A stretch of 64,000 bases of DNA from Jeotgalibacillus soli (GTDB taxonomy: Bacteria; Bacillota; Bacilli; Bacillales; Jeotgalibacillaceae): NCBI RefSeq assembly GCF_000829435.1, contig NZ_JXRP01000006.1:331820-395819 (forward strand), read 5' to 3'. The position numbers were made by a program, and so were the translations under genes. How positions within the stretch are numbered: position 1 is the first letter of the stretch; each line of letters starts with the position of its first letter. This document shows positions 26,386-35,106 of this stretch, one piece after another. The notes beneath the pieces are model-generated. The model searched no databases. It had not been told where the DNA came from and worked only from the letters and a program-made list of their open reading frames with translations.

Positions 26386-26911
26386 CGTTATCCCTGCCAA
26401 TCATTTAGAATAGTTGAATGTGAATAATGAACTATTATTCATAGTATATCTGATATTTATTGAAAATACGTGAACTATTGATCGGTTTTTGGGGATTTTA
26501 AGAGATTAAAGACTCCTTCCTATTGAACGATAAAGAAAAATGGTGAATGATAGAATGTAAGAAAAATGGAATGGGAAGGAATGATCTTAATACCCATTAA
26601 AGAAATAAATCGTTTAAGAAAGGTTCAATCGGTCTATCAAATATATATTTTTTGTATTTAGTTTTATCGTTTTGCTCAAGCTTCCTTGAACTATTCTTTA
26701 TGAATACTCATGATACTGGTAGGGGGTTTCAATATCTTTTTTGGTGTAATCGACAAGGATTTTTTCATATGCCATATTGCTTCTTTTCGGTTTTTGATGT
26801 TCGATCGCAATCAATCCTTAAGGAAGATGGACGTTATCGAAGGAGATCTGCTTGTGTCATTTTATTAACCTTCTTTTCCTCGACGTAAACTTTATTTTGG
26901 ATGTAAAAGTT
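26386..26911. other. Gene-poor stretch with decayed coding text
   Basis: Contains short frames such as a 26-codon one at about 26581 after GGGAAGGA and a 78-codon frame at 26652-26888 without a ribosome site. Several overlapping frames read as broken protein text around 26780-26880. I see no intact gene, repeat or RNA. It probably contains the remains of an inactivated gene plus the divergent promoter of cls. Confidence 0.4.
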
Positions 26912-27010
26912 ATGGATCATTCTGATAGGAAAGATTTGCAGAATCGACGAGTTGGGCGTGATTTATTTTTATTGCCATTAATTACTATATTTGCATTTGT
27001 CAATTTCTAA
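26912..27010 (+). CDS. Very small ORF (32 aa), doubtful
   Basis: MDHSDRKDLQNRRVGRDLFL followed by LPLITIFAFVNF. The ribosome site is weak (TTGGATG). It may be the last part of a decayed gene, because the frame stays open upstream of the ATG. It is followed after 24 bases by another small ORF. Confidence 0.25.
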   Translation: MDHSDRKDLQNRRVGRDLFLLPLITIFAFVNF

Positions 27011-27034
27011 TTTAAAAAGAAAAAGGGGAAAAGC

Positions 27035-27139
27035 ATGGTTTCTTTTCTATTGAAATTTTTCGTATGGATAAGCTGTCTTATGATGTGGATGCTGTCTGCT
27101 GGGATGGAGCCTTTAGTTTGGCTGATTGCCAGGGAATGA
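27035..27139 (+). CDS. Small hydrophobic peptide ORF (34 aa)
   Basis: MVSFLLKFFVWISCLMMWML followed by SAGMEPLVWLIARE, a single membrane span. AAAGGGG lies 7 bases before the ATG, which is a good ribosome site. The function is unknown. A hairpin with T tail follows at 27242-27270. Confidence 0.4.
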   Translation: MVSFLLKFFVWISCLMMWMLSAGMEPLVWLIARE

Positions 27140-27241
27140 GTGCATATCTTAAGCTGCAGTAGGGACTTTGATTGAGTGATATCTGGAGGCAACTTAGTAA
27201 TGGAAAGAAAAAAAGTCCATTATTAAATAAAATATCTAAAG

Positions 27242-27270
27242 AACCCCACAATAAACGGTGCGGGTTTTTA
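27242..27270 (+). terminator. Terminator-like hairpin
   Basis: AACCC-CAC pairs with GTG-GGGTT (one bulged base), followed by TTTTA. It may end transcription of the small ORFs upstream. Confidence 0.5.
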
Positions 27271-27274
27271 TAAT

Positions 27275-27319
27275 CCTTTAGTTCGTTGAAGGGGTCTGAC
27301 CCCTTCAACGAACTAAAGG
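27275..27319. repeat. 45-bp perfect palindrome
   Basis: Two 22-base arms, beginning CCTTTAGTTCGTTGAAGGGG on the left, around a single central T. The centre reads GGGGTCTGACCCC. It lies between the small ORFs and the copper promoter. Confidence 0.85.
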
Positions 27320-27413
27320 GAAATAAATTCTGTTATACATTCACATATAAAGGGTAATGTAATAATAATAAATTCTACAAAAATAACGTTTTTAAAAGAA
27401 TTAAACAAATCAC

Positions 27414-27443
27414 TTTACATACCTTGGTGGGGTATATTATACT
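27414..27443 (+). promoter_or_regulatory. csoR promoter with CsoR operator
   Basis: TTTACA (27414-27419), an 18-base spacer, then TATACT (27438-27443). The operator ATACCTTGGTGGGGTAT (27419-27435) fills the spacer, so CsoR binding would block RNA polymerase. The same ATACC-N7-GGTAT frame occurs before copA. Confidence 0.75.
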
Positions 27444-27493
27444 TGCAACAAGCAGGTAAGAATGCAAAGTATTTAAAGGCAGGAGTGAATGGC

Positions 27494-27841
27494 ATGGAGG
27501 TTCTTAATTTTAAGAAAGACATGCTTGAAGAAGACACGCAGTGTTGCTCAAATAAAGATGAGCGTAAGAGCCATCATTCAGATGAAATGAAGAAGAATTT
27601 AACGACGAGGCTAAATCGCATCGAAGGTCAAATTCGGGGAATTAAAGGAATGATTGATAAGGATACGTATTGTGATGATGTTATTACGCAAATCGCAGCC
27701 ACTCAATCAGCGCTGAACAGCGTATCTAAATTATTATTAGAAGGTCATATGAAAAGCTGTATTGTTGATCGCATTAAAGAAGGAGATCTCGAGGTTGTTG
27801 ATGAACTTCTTACAACAATGAAACGCTTAATGAAAAAATAG
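27494..27841 (+). CDS. csoR: Copper-sensing transcriptional repressor CsoR
   Basis: 115 residues from the ATG at 27494 (after AGGAGTGAATGGC); the frame runs 17 codons further up without support. The all-helical DUF156 fold is seen as LTTRLNRIEGQIRGIKGMIDKDTYCDDVITQIAATQSAL. The Cu(I) ligands are Cys in TYCDDV, then His and Cys in EGHMKSC. The apo-protein binds the copper operators and Cu(I) releases it. An N-terminal Cys pair (QCCS) is extra. First gene of csoR-copZ, with copA behind its own operator. Confidence 0.92.
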   Translation: MEVLNFKKDMLEEDTQCCSNKDERKSHHSDEMKKNLTTRLNRIEGQIRGIKGMIDKDTYCDDVITQIAATQSALNSVSKLLLEGHMKSCIVDRIKEGDLEVVDELLTTMKRLMKK

Positions 27842-27855
27842 GAGGAATGATCAAA

Positions 27856-28065
27856 ATGGTAGAACACATAACGTTAAAAGTAGAAGGTATGTCATGTCAG
27901 CATTGTGTAAAAGCAATCGAAGGCAATGTAGGAAACGTTGCTGGTGTAAGCAAGGTGGACGTCCATCTAGATCAGGGGACCGTTGATGTAGAGTTCGAAA
28001 AAGATTATGTGTCACTAGATAAAATCCGTAATACGATTGAAGAGCAAGGGTACGATATTGCATAA
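27856..28065 (+). CDS. copZ: Copper chaperone CopZ
   Basis: 69 residues, one HMA domain with the Cu(I)-binding GMSCQHC near the N-terminus and the usual GTVDVEFEKDYVSLDKIRNTIEEQGYDI end. It delivers Cu(I) to CopA. The ATG at 27856 is preferred over that at 27847 because the GGAGGA at 27841-27846 abuts the earlier one. Confidence 0.93.
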   Translation: MVEHITLKVEGMSCQHCVKAIEGNVGNVAGVSKVDVHLDQGTVDVEFEKDYVSLDKIRNTIEEQGYDIA

Positions 28066-28072
28066 TAACGAA

Positions 28073-28110
28073 ATTAAAAGTGTGCTGAATGAAAAAAGCA
28101 CACTTTTAAT
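28073..28110 (+). terminator. Hairpin between copZ and copA
   Basis: A perfect 14-bp stem (ATTAAAAGTGTGCT and its complement) with a 10-base loop and no long T tract. It may partly terminate csoR-copZ transcripts or protect their 3' end. Confidence 0.5.
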
Positions 28111-28121
28111 CGGATGAAAAT

Positions 28122-28138
28122 ATACCCCTATAAGGTAT
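28122..28138 (+). promoter_or_regulatory. CsoR operator before copA
   Basis: ATACCCCTATAAGGTAT: the same ATACC-N7-GGTAT half-sites and spacing as the csoR promoter operator, 19 bases before the copA start. Confidence 0.7.
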
Positions 28139-28156
28139 AAGGAAGTGATAAAAGAG

Positions 28157-30568
28157 ATGAGCCAATGTACAACAAAAGAAATACAGATTACCGGGATGAC
28201 CTGCGCGGCCTGTTCGACTCGAATTGAAAAGGGATTATCTAGAGTGGAAGGTGTTGAAAAAGCAAATGTGAACCTCGCGCTTGAGCGGGCAAGTGTATCA
28301 TACAACCCTTCTGTTACGAATACACAGGCACTTCAGCAAAAGGTAAGGGATCTTGGTTATGACGTCGTCACAGAAAAAGCAGAGCTTGATATTACTGGAA
28401 TGACCTGTGCGGCCTGTTCGACTCGAATCGAGAAAGGATTAAACCGTATGGAGGGTGTGTCGACAGCAACCGTCAATTTAGCATTAGAGCGTGCAACTGT
28501 TGAATACGATCCAAGTGAGATGTCCACTCACGATATTATCAGTCAAGTTAAAAAGCTTGGCTATGAAGCACATCCAAGAGAAGATGAAAAGCAAAAAGTT
28601 GATTATCGTTTAGTGGAAATTAAAAAGCAGCAGAAGCGATTTATTTTCTCACTTATCTTTACATTGCCGCTGTTGTGGACAATGATTGGTCACTTTAGCT
28701 TTACATCATGGTTATATGTACCGGATCTATTAATGAATCCATGGTTTCAGATGGCACTCGCTACACCGGTCCAGTTTATAGTAGGTAAAGCGTTTTATGT
28801 CGGCGCATATAAATCTCTTCGAAACGGAAGTGCGAATATGGATGTGCTGGTGGCACTCGGAACGTCCGCCGCCTATTTCTACAGTATTTACCTAGGTTAT
28901 CAGTCCATTAGTATGCCGGGTCACCAAATGGGTTATTATTTTGAAACCAGTGCAGTTATCATTACATTGATTGTACTTGGAAAATTATTTGAAGCTAGAG
29001 CGAAAGGAAGATCATCTGAGGCGATAAGGAAGCTGATGAGTCTTCAAGCAAAAACAGCAACAGTTATTCGTGATGAGCAAGAGATTGACCTACCGCTTGA
29101 TCAAGTAGTAGTGGGGGATGTGCTGGTTGTTAAACCGGGTGAAAAAATTCCGGTTGATGGAGCTGTTTTAGAGGGCAGCTCCGCTATCGATGAATCAATG
29201 ATTACTGGAGAAAGTGTACCTGTTGATAAAGTCGCAGGGGACTCTGTCATTGGTTCCACCATTAATAAACAAGGGTTTCTAAAGATGACAGCCACTAAGG
29301 TAGGAAAACAAACAGCACTTTCACAAATTATTAAAGTGGTGGAGCAGGCTCAAGGTTCAAAAGCGCCAATTCAACGACAAGCGGATAAAATATCGAGTAT
29401 TTTTGTACCGATCGTAGTAGGTGTTGCCCTTCTCACATTTATTATTTGGGTGGCATTCGTTTCACCTGGTCAAATTGGACCGGCGCTTGAAGCTACCATT
29501 GCTGTATTAGTTATTGCATGTCCTTGTGCACTTGGCTTAGCTACCCCTACATCGATCATGGCGGGTTCAGGCCGTTCAGCGGAAAAAGGGATCTTGTTTA
29601 AAGGTGGAGAGCACCTTGAGATGACTCAATCTGTTGATACAGTTGTTCTTGATAAAACGGGAACAGTAACAAAAGGTGAGCCTGTTTTAACGGATGTCAT
29701 CCGTTTTGGAGATTGGCAGGAGGAACATTTCTTGTATCTAGTTGGATCTGCTGAAAAAGGCTCGGAGCACCCGCTAGCAGAAGCAATCGTAAAAGGAATT
29801 AAGGAAAAAGGCATCACTTATTCTTCTCCGTCGCAATTTGAATCGATCACGGGGTTTGGTGTTCGTGCAACAGTCGGTGAGAAAGAACTTCTTATTGGGA
29901 CACGAAAGCTTTTATCGCAAGCAGGAATCGATAGTTCAGCTGTGGATGAAACAATGGTTGAGCTTGAACAGAACGGCAAAACATCAATGCTCGTAGCAGT
30001 CGATGGTGAACTTGCAGGACTCGTTGCTGTTGCCGATACAATCAAGGACACTTCTAAAGAGGCCATTGCAAGACTTTACTCAATGGGACTTGACGTGGTC
30101 ATGATGACAGGAGACAACGAAAGAACAGCAATGGCCATTGCAAAAGAAGCTGGCATTTCACATGTCATTGCGGAGGTTTTACCTGAAGGTAAGGCCGATG
30201 AGATTAAAAAGCTCCAAGCGCAAGGGAAAAAGGTTGCAATGGTTGGAGATGGAATCAATGATGCACCGGCACTTGCCGTTGCAGACAGCGGAATGGCAAT
30301 TGGTACAGGTACGGATGTTGCTATGGAAGCGGCGGATATTACATTAATTCGTGGAGATTTAATGAGTATTGCTGATGCGATTATGATGAGCAGAAAAACA
30401 ATGAGAAACATTAAACAGAATTTGTTTTGGGCATTTGGCTATAACACGATGGGGATTCCTCTTGCCGCAGCTGGTCTTTTAGCACCATGGTTAGCAGGAG
30501 CTGCGATGGCATTTAGTTCGGTGTCAGTCGTATTGAACGCACTTCGATTGCAGCGAGTAAAACTATAA
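28157..30568 (+). CDS. copA: Copper-translocating P1B-type ATPase
   Basis: 803 residues from the ATG at 28157; the frame opens at a GTG at 28145. Two N-terminal HMA domains, each with GMTCAACSTRIEKG, precede eight membrane spans. The ion-binding CPC is in ACPCALGLATPTS, the phosphorylation site is DKTGTVTKG, the HP motif is SEHPLAEA, and the hinge is GDGINDAPAL. It exports Cu(I). It follows csoR-copZ with its own CsoR operator. Confidence 0.95.
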   Translation: MSQCTTKEIQITGMTCAACSTRIEKGLSRVEGVEKANVNLALERASVSYNPSVTNTQALQQKVRDLGYDVVTEKAELDITGMTCAACSTRIEKGLNRMEGVSTATVNLALERATVEYDPSEMSTHDIISQVKKLGYEAHPREDEKQKVDYRLVEIKKQQKRFIFSLIFTLPLLWTMIGHFSFTSWLYVPDLLMNPWFQMALATPVQFIVGKAFYVGAYKSLRNGSANMDVLVALGTSAAYFYSIYLGYQSISMPGHQMGYYFETSAVIITLIVLGKLFEARAKGRSSEAIRKLMSLQAKTATVIRDEQEIDLPLDQVVVGDVLVVKPGEKIPVDGAVLEGSSAIDESMITGESVPVDKVAGDSVIGSTINKQGFLKMTATKVGKQTALSQIIKVVEQAQGSKAPIQRQADKISSIFVPIVVGVALLTFIIWVAFVSPGQIGPALEATIAVLVIACPCALGLATPTSIMAGSGRSAEKGILFKGGEHLEMTQSVDTVVLDKTGTVTKGEPVLTDVIRFGDWQEEHFLYLVGSAEKGSEHPLAEAIVKGIKEKGITYSSPSQFESITGFGVRATVGEKELLIGTRKLLSQAGIDSSAVDETMVELEQNGKTSMLVAVDGELAGLVAVADTIKDTSKEAIARLYSMGLDVVMMTGDNERTAMAIAKEAGISHVIAEVLPEGKADEIKKLQAQGKKVAMVGDGINDAPALAVADSGMAIGTGTDVAMEAADITLIRGDLMSIADAIMMSRKTMRNIKQNLFWAFGYNTMGIPLAAAGLLAPWLAGAAMAFSSVSVVLNALRLQRVKL

Positions 30569-30572
30569 CTTG

Positions 30573-30616
30573 AAAAAAAGGATTGCCCCCAAACTTGCGG
30601 GGGCAATCCTTTTTTT
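30573..30616. terminator. Strong terminator after copA
   Basis: An 18-bp perfect stem (GGATTGCCCCC core) with A and T runs on both sides, so it can also act on the minus strand for helD. Confidence 0.88.
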
Positions 30617-30638
30617 TGATGATAATTGCTTCTCAATT

Positions 30639-30730
30639 TGCTGCTGATAGCCTGCAGATCGATGAGCGTGGGCTGTGAATTTCAAACGATGGCCTGTAAA
30701 TGATCCATCAAGCCCATTTTCTAAAATATA
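30639..30730. repeat. Degenerate short tandem-like repeat
   Basis: On the minus strand the text shows units of about 21-24 bases such as GGATCATTTACAGGCCATC, TTGAAATTCACAGCCCACGC and ATCGATCTGCAGGCTATCA. They resemble the 21-base units at 50771-50855. Confidence 0.4.
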
Positions 30731-30742
30731 TAGGCCTGTGCA

Positions 30743-33049
30743 TCAACTGGATTGTAGCTTCTCTGCCGGTACATGCTGAAGCAGCAAATCCTCCGGGCGC
30801 TCGCTGTATAAATAAAGCTCGTGCATCGCCCTTGTCATGGCAACATAGAGCAGCTTAACATCCAGTTCTTTTTCTGTATAAGGTTCATGAATAGCAGGGA
30901 TTAATACAGCATCAAATTCGAGACCTTTTGCCAAGTAGGAGGGAAGGATTGTGACGTGATCCTTTTGAAAGTCCTCCTGCTCCTTTACAAGCTGTACGCG
31001 TACATCTCGATTTTTCATGACTTTGTTGATTGCGTCACACTCTTGTTGTGTTCGGCCGATTATCGCAATTGTATTAAATCCTCTTTTTTGTATAGTTTGA
31101 ATATCTTGTTCCATTTGTTTACCAAGATCGTTTTTACTGGCGGGGTCATATTGATAGTAGGAAGGGAGTTCTCCTCGCCTTACGACGGGTTCGACAAGAG
31201 GAAGCTTCTCGTTCATTAACCCCAGTACATCGTTTGCAACATTCATAATATCGATGGTCGTACGGTAGCTTTTTTGAAGGGTGAAATAATGCGCATCTTC
31301 AAAAATCTCATTTTTTACTACATTCCAGTCGCGCATGCCTCGGTAGGAATGTATGCCTTGAGCGAGATCGCCTACGATTGTAAAAAGGCTGGTTTCTAAT
31401 ATTTTTCGTAAGGCCACCAGCTGAAAGTAGCTGTAGTCCTGTGCTTCGTCGATAAATACACTTCTTACTTTATCCTGATCTTCTAGTCCATATAAACGCC
31501 CGTGCAAATAATAGATCGGGGCAAGGTCTTCGAACTCGTAGGACCGCTTAGCAAATAATTGCTGGCTATGCTGAATAAGAAGACGTATTTTATCCATTGA
31601 AAGTTCGGGTGCGATTTCTTGAAATAACTCTGCTGAAGATAAAAGCTCCTTGTATAAGTCCGTCGCTTTCTCTTTTTTAAAGGTTTTCATATAGTTACGG
31701 ACCGTTGAACGGGCTTCCTTTTGAATGGATGCAAGGCGTTCGGCCTTTGTATCCATAATAAACGTAACTTTTTTGCGTCGCTTTTGATCATTGCGAATCC
31801 CATATAAGGCCTTCTCAAGTGCATTTTCGTATACGTCTTCTATTTTTTTAAGAATATGCTTTTTCTTTGTTCGGATGTGACTTTGTATGACGCCTTTAAT
31901 TTTCTCAAGACGTCTATATACCGGAAGATAGGAATAGTCCTCGAGAAAGAGAATTTGCAGCCTTTTTCCTCTTAAAATTCTAAACTTTTCAAGCATGACA
32001 TCTTCGTTTGGGGCCATTGATTCTTCAATATATTGTATGTACCGATCCATGATGCTCATAAATTCAAGTGAGCCTTTAAAGGTTGAAAGCCATTTTAATG
32101 AAGCTTGTTCATCAACGGTTTCCACAAGCAATAAGAGCTTCTGGGTCGGATCCGCTAAACGAATTTTTTGCCCAATCGCTCTTTTCATATAGTCAATAAG
32201 CGTGGTTTGCTGTATTTTTTCAACACCGAGCTCTGGGAGTACGTTTGAAATATATTCAATAAATAAATGATTCGGTGCCAGTATCATCAGATCGCTCGGG
32301 TGGAAGGTTTCGCTGTTTACATATAGGAAATAAGAAATTCGATGCAGAGCAATGGTTGTTTTCCCGCTGCCGGCAGCTCCCTGAACAATAATAGGGCGAT
32401 TTAGTGGAGCTCTAATAATATCATTTTGTTCCTTTTGGATGGTTGAGACAATTTCGGTCAACCTGTTGTCTGCTTTTCCTGCAAGTGATTCCTGCAGCAG
32501 TTCATCTGTGGTTGTGAGATCAATATCTCGAATATCCAGCAGCTTGCCTTCTTCGATTTGATATTGGCGTTTTAAAGAAAGATAGCCTTCAGTAGAATCC
32601 CCGTTTACCTCATACTCAACTTCGCCAAGGCGGCCGTCATAATAAACATTCGCAACAGGAGAACGCCAATCGACAATAATTTGGGCCTGTGATTCAGGGT
32701 CATGAAGGGAGGCTTTTCCTATATAAAGTGATTCTTTTTCTTCATTTGTTTTTTGATAGTCAATGCGGGCGAAATAAGGCTTGTCATATACTAGCTCTAA
32801 CCTTTTAGTTTGATCCGATGTCATTTTAAGCAGGCTTGCTCCTGTTAGTAGATTCATATAGCCCATACTGCTGTCAAGCGAATCTAATGTTTCATAGGCT
32901 TGTTTTAAGCTTTCTCTAACTTGGCCTTCACTCATTTTGGAGGTTGTGACGACTTGATCAATGTACAGTCTTGTGAAGGTTAAGCGGTCGTTTTCCTTTT
33001 TGTAATCTGGATGTGAGTCTAGCAAGGACTTTTCGTGGTCTTTCTTCAT
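30743..33049 (-). CDS. helD: HelD-like UvrD-family helicase / RNA polymerase recycling factor
   Basis: 768 residues, close to B. subtilis HelD (774). A coiled-coil N-terminal arm (about 1-80) precedes the superfamily-1 core: Walker A VQGAAGSGKTTIALHR, Walker B-like VFIDEAQDYS, QKSYRTTIDIMN, and the C-terminal motifs LPSYLAKGLEFDAVLIP and LLYVAMTRAMHELYLY. HelD removes stalled RNA polymerase from DNA using ATP. The start ATG (minus strand) is preceded by GAGGTGACAGTAAA. Monocistronic. Confidence 0.92.
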   Translation of the reverse strand: MKKDHEKSLLDSHPDYKKENDRLTFTRLYIDQVVTTSKMSEGQVRESLKQAYETLDSLDSSMGYMNLLTGASLLKMTSDQTKRLELVYDKPYFARIDYQKTNEEKESLYIGKASLHDPESQAQIIVDWRSPVANVYYDGRLGEVEYEVNGDSTEGYLSLKRQYQIEEGKLLDIRDIDLTTTDELLQESLAGKADNRLTEIVSTIQKEQNDIIRAPLNRPIIVQGAAGSGKTTIALHRISYFLYVNSETFHPSDLMILAPNHLFIEYISNVLPELGVEKIQQTTLIDYMKRAIGQKIRLADPTQKLLLLVETVDEQASLKWLSTFKGSLEFMSIMDRYIQYIEESMAPNEDVMLEKFRILRGKRLQILFLEDYSYLPVYRRLEKIKGVIQSHIRTKKKHILKKIEDVYENALEKALYGIRNDQKRRKKVTFIMDTKAERLASIQKEARSTVRNYMKTFKKEKATDLYKELLSSAELFQEIAPELSMDKIRLLIQHSQQLFAKRSYEFEDLAPIYYLHGRLYGLEDQDKVRSVFIDEAQDYSYFQLVALRKILETSLFTIVGDLAQGIHSYRGMRDWNVVKNEIFEDAHYFTLQKSYRTTIDIMNVANDVLGLMNEKLPLVEPVVRRGELPSYYQYDPASKNDLGKQMEQDIQTIQKRGFNTIAIIGRTQQECDAINKVMKNRDVRVQLVKEQEDFQKDHVTILPSYLAKGLEFDAVLIPAIHEPYTEKELDVKLLYVAMTRAMHELYLYSERPEDLLLQHVPAEKLQSS

Positions 33050-33182
33050 TTTACTGTCACCTCATTCGCATAGTGTGGTTCCAACTAGTGCAGCCGCGAA
33101 AAAAGAGCGTTTACAATCGTACCACAATATGAATGGAAAAAGAAGGGGATAATTGGAATCCGCCTTCTTTTTGGTGAAAAGT

Positions 33183-33587
33183 TTATGGCTGTGAAATATC
33201 GCTTAATGCATCCCCTGCTTGATCATTGGACTGTGGCTGCACGGAGAGATCACCTAATGAAATCATACCGACTACCCTGCCATTCTCAATGACGGGTAAA
33301 CGGCGAACTTGCTCTTTCGCCATTAAGGATACAGCCTCCTCTGCAGAAGTGTCAGCTGTTACAGAAATTACATTATGTGTCATGACCTGATCAACAGTCC
33401 CGTTCTTTCTTTCAGCTACTCCGCGGATAACTAAATCACGGTCTGTCACCATTCCAATAACACGTCCTTGCTCTAAAACAGGCAGAACACCGATATCCCG
33501 TTCTTTCATTAGGCTTGCGGCATGCTCAATTGAATCGGTTTTTTCACAAAATTCAACAGAATCCGTCATAAAGTCATTTACTTTCAT
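33183..33587 (-). CDS. Two-CBS-domain protein (YhcV-like)
   Basis: 134 residues and nothing but a CBS pair: CBS1 from VNDFMTDSVEFCEKTD to VTDRDLVIRG, CBS2 from VMTHNVISVTADTSAEEA to ISLGDLSVQ. Both have the GMVTDRD/GMISLGD ends that bind adenine nucleotides. It is probably a cytoplasmic nucleotide sensor; the partner is unknown. The ATG follows GGGGGTGCAAAC on the minus strand. Monocistronic. Confidence 0.85.
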   Translation of the reverse strand: MKVNDFMTDSVEFCEKTDSIEHAASLMKERDIGVLPVLEQGRVIGMVTDRDLVIRGVAERKNGTVDQVMTHNVISVTADTSAEEAVSLMAKEQVRRLPVIENGRVVGMISLGDLSVQPQSNDQAGDALSDISQP

Positions 33588-33766
33588 GTTTGCACCCCCG
33601 TTTTGAATTTCATACGACTATAGTATTGAAAGAAATGATTAATTTATTCATCTTAATTTAGGGAAAAAAGAATGATTATTTTTGGTGAAAAGGATTAAGA
33701 GGGAAGTGTTGGTGGTATGATAATGGTAACAAACAGAGTTCAGATCGCTGTTTTTTAAAAATTAAA

Positions 33767-33794
33767 TGAAACTTTTCCGAACTGCAGACGTATG
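33767..33794 (+). promoter_or_regulatory. SigW-type promoter
   Basis: TGAAAC (33767-33772), exactly 16 bases, CGTATG (33789-33794): a full match to the ECF SigW consensus. It lies 36 bases before a 44-codon ORF. Confidence 0.65.
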
Positions 33795-33830
33795 AAGATT
33801 AACAACACTTATTTAAGAGAGGTGTCGATC

Positions 33831-33965
33831 ATGGTAAGAGATAGCGAAAGCTTAAAACAAATGATTGTCAAACTGTCAGAAGTTGGTGTAAAAATAACAA
33901 AAACGAAGTCAAGGCTTGAGGTTTTTGAATCAATAAAGCAGGTGCAGCAAATATCCAGCACATAA
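33831..33965 (+). CDS. Small hypothetical protein (44 aa) behind a SigW-type promoter
   Basis: MVRDSESLKQMIVKLSEVGV, then KITKTKSRLEVFESIKQVQQ, then ISST. It is soluble and helix-forming with a Lys-rich middle. GAGAGGTGTCGATC gives a good ribosome site. I do not recognise it. A small hairpin (AACGGG TTTT CCCGTT, 33965-33980) overlaps its stop codon and a terminator follows at 34028. The promoter suggests production under cell-envelope stress. Confidence 0.6.
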   Translation: MVRDSESLKQMIVKLSEVGVKITKTKSRLEVFESIKQVQQISST

Positions 33966-34027
33966 ACGGGTTTTCCCGTTCAGATTTGCGAATTTCGGAA
34001 AGAATTTTTGAATATTTTTAACGAACG

Positions 34028-34059
34028 AGGTACTCATCCATTCAATGAGGACCTTTTTT
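34028..34059 (+). terminator. Terminator after the 44-aa ORF
   Basis: AGGTACTCAT and ATGAGGACCT form a stem with one mismatch, followed by TTTTTATTT. Confidence 0.65.
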
Positions 34060-34158
34060 ATTTGAAAAAATATAGATAGGCATCAGTGGTCACAGCACTA
34101 TTTAGTCTATTGTTGGGGTATATAAAGCTAAGAATACGCTTAAGAGGAGGTCTTCACA

Positions 34159-35079
34159 TTGTATAAATCAGGCATGCTTATCTATAATGGTAATGCTGGA
34201 CAAAAAGAGGTAAAAAAGACTCTTTCGCAAATTATTGGTCCTATTACTTTAGCAATACCAAGCCTGTTGCTTTTGAAAACGGAAAAACCAGGTGATGCGG
34301 AACGTTTTTGCCGGCAGCATGGTGAACAAATGGATATCGTGATTGTAATGGGCGGTGATGGAACAGTCCACGAATGCGTGAATGGACTCGCTGCGCTTGA
34401 GACTAGGCCGGTCGTAAGTATTCTTCCAGCGGGGACATGCAATGATTTTGCCAGAGCGCTTGGATTGCCATTAAATAGTAAGCAAGCAGCGGAATTAATT
34501 GCCGCTGATAGTATAGAACGAGCAGTAGATATCGTTAAATCCAACGATCGATACTTTGATAACTTCTGGGGGACGGGGCTGATTGCTGAAGCCTCTCAAA
34601 ATATTGATGAACAGACAAAGGGAACCTTTGGTAAGCTGAGTTATTATGTAAGCGCGATCAAGTCTCTTTCTGATCAAGATCGTTTTACTTTTACATTAAA
34701 AATGGAAGATCAAAAGAGTGAAAAAGAAGCCGTCATGATTTTAATATTAAACGGAGGATTTATCGGAACAACTGAATTCCCGGTATCAACCATTGAAATA
34801 GATGATGGCCTATTAGATGTTTTGATCGTGCGGGAAGCAGGGTTTGTTTTGCTTAAAGAAATACTGACTGCGAAAACTACGATGACATGGGAGGAAAACC
34901 AAACGAGTATAGAACACTTTCAAACTGCTTCACTGACTATTGAATTGAGTTCACCGAGGCTGGTTGATCTGGATGGTGAGCATTATAAAGGAAAGATTCA
35001 CAAAATAGAATTATTAAGAAAACATCTTCGTGTTCTTGTGCCGAATATCACTGCTGATGAAGCTGAAAAAACCAATTAA
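34159..35079 (+). CDS. YegS/BmrU family lipid kinase (second copy)
   Basis: 306 residues. It shows IVMGGDGTVHECVNGLAAL and LPAGTCNDFARALGLP, the DAGK catalytic signatures, and a C-terminal ELSSPRLVDLDGEHYKGKI with the catalytic Asp. It starts with TTG at 34159, 8 bases after AGGAGG; no ATG with a ribosome site fits the domain start. It is a paralogue of the gene at 8796 and clearly diverged from it. Probably phosphorylates diacylglycerol or a related lipid. Confidence 0.85.
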   Translation: MYKSGMLIYNGNAGQKEVKKTLSQIIGPITLAIPSLLLLKTEKPGDAERFCRQHGEQMDIVIVMGGDGTVHECVNGLAALETRPVVSILPAGTCNDFARALGLPLNSKQAAELIAADSIERAVDIVKSNDRYFDNFWGTGLIAEASQNIDEQTKGTFGKLSYYVSAIKSLSDQDRFTFTLKMEDQKSEKEAVMILILNGGFIGTTEFPVSTIEIDDGLLDVLIVREAGFVLLKEILTAKTTMTWEENQTSIEHFQTASLTIELSSPRLVDLDGEHYKGKIHKIELLRKHLRVLVPNITADEAEKTN

Positions 35080-35106
35080 AAAGGCTGACAATTGTCAGCC
35101 GGATTT
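35077..35106. terminator. Terminator between convergent lipid kinase and rodA
   Basis: The palindrome GGCTGACAATTGTCAGCC (35083-35100). On the minus strand it is followed by TTTTT, so it mainly serves rodA; on the plus strand by GGATTTT. Confidence 0.7.

Noticed and set aside
28815..30411. Several 60-110 codon minus-strand ORFs in copA
   Set aside because: All are shadows of the ATPase reading frame.
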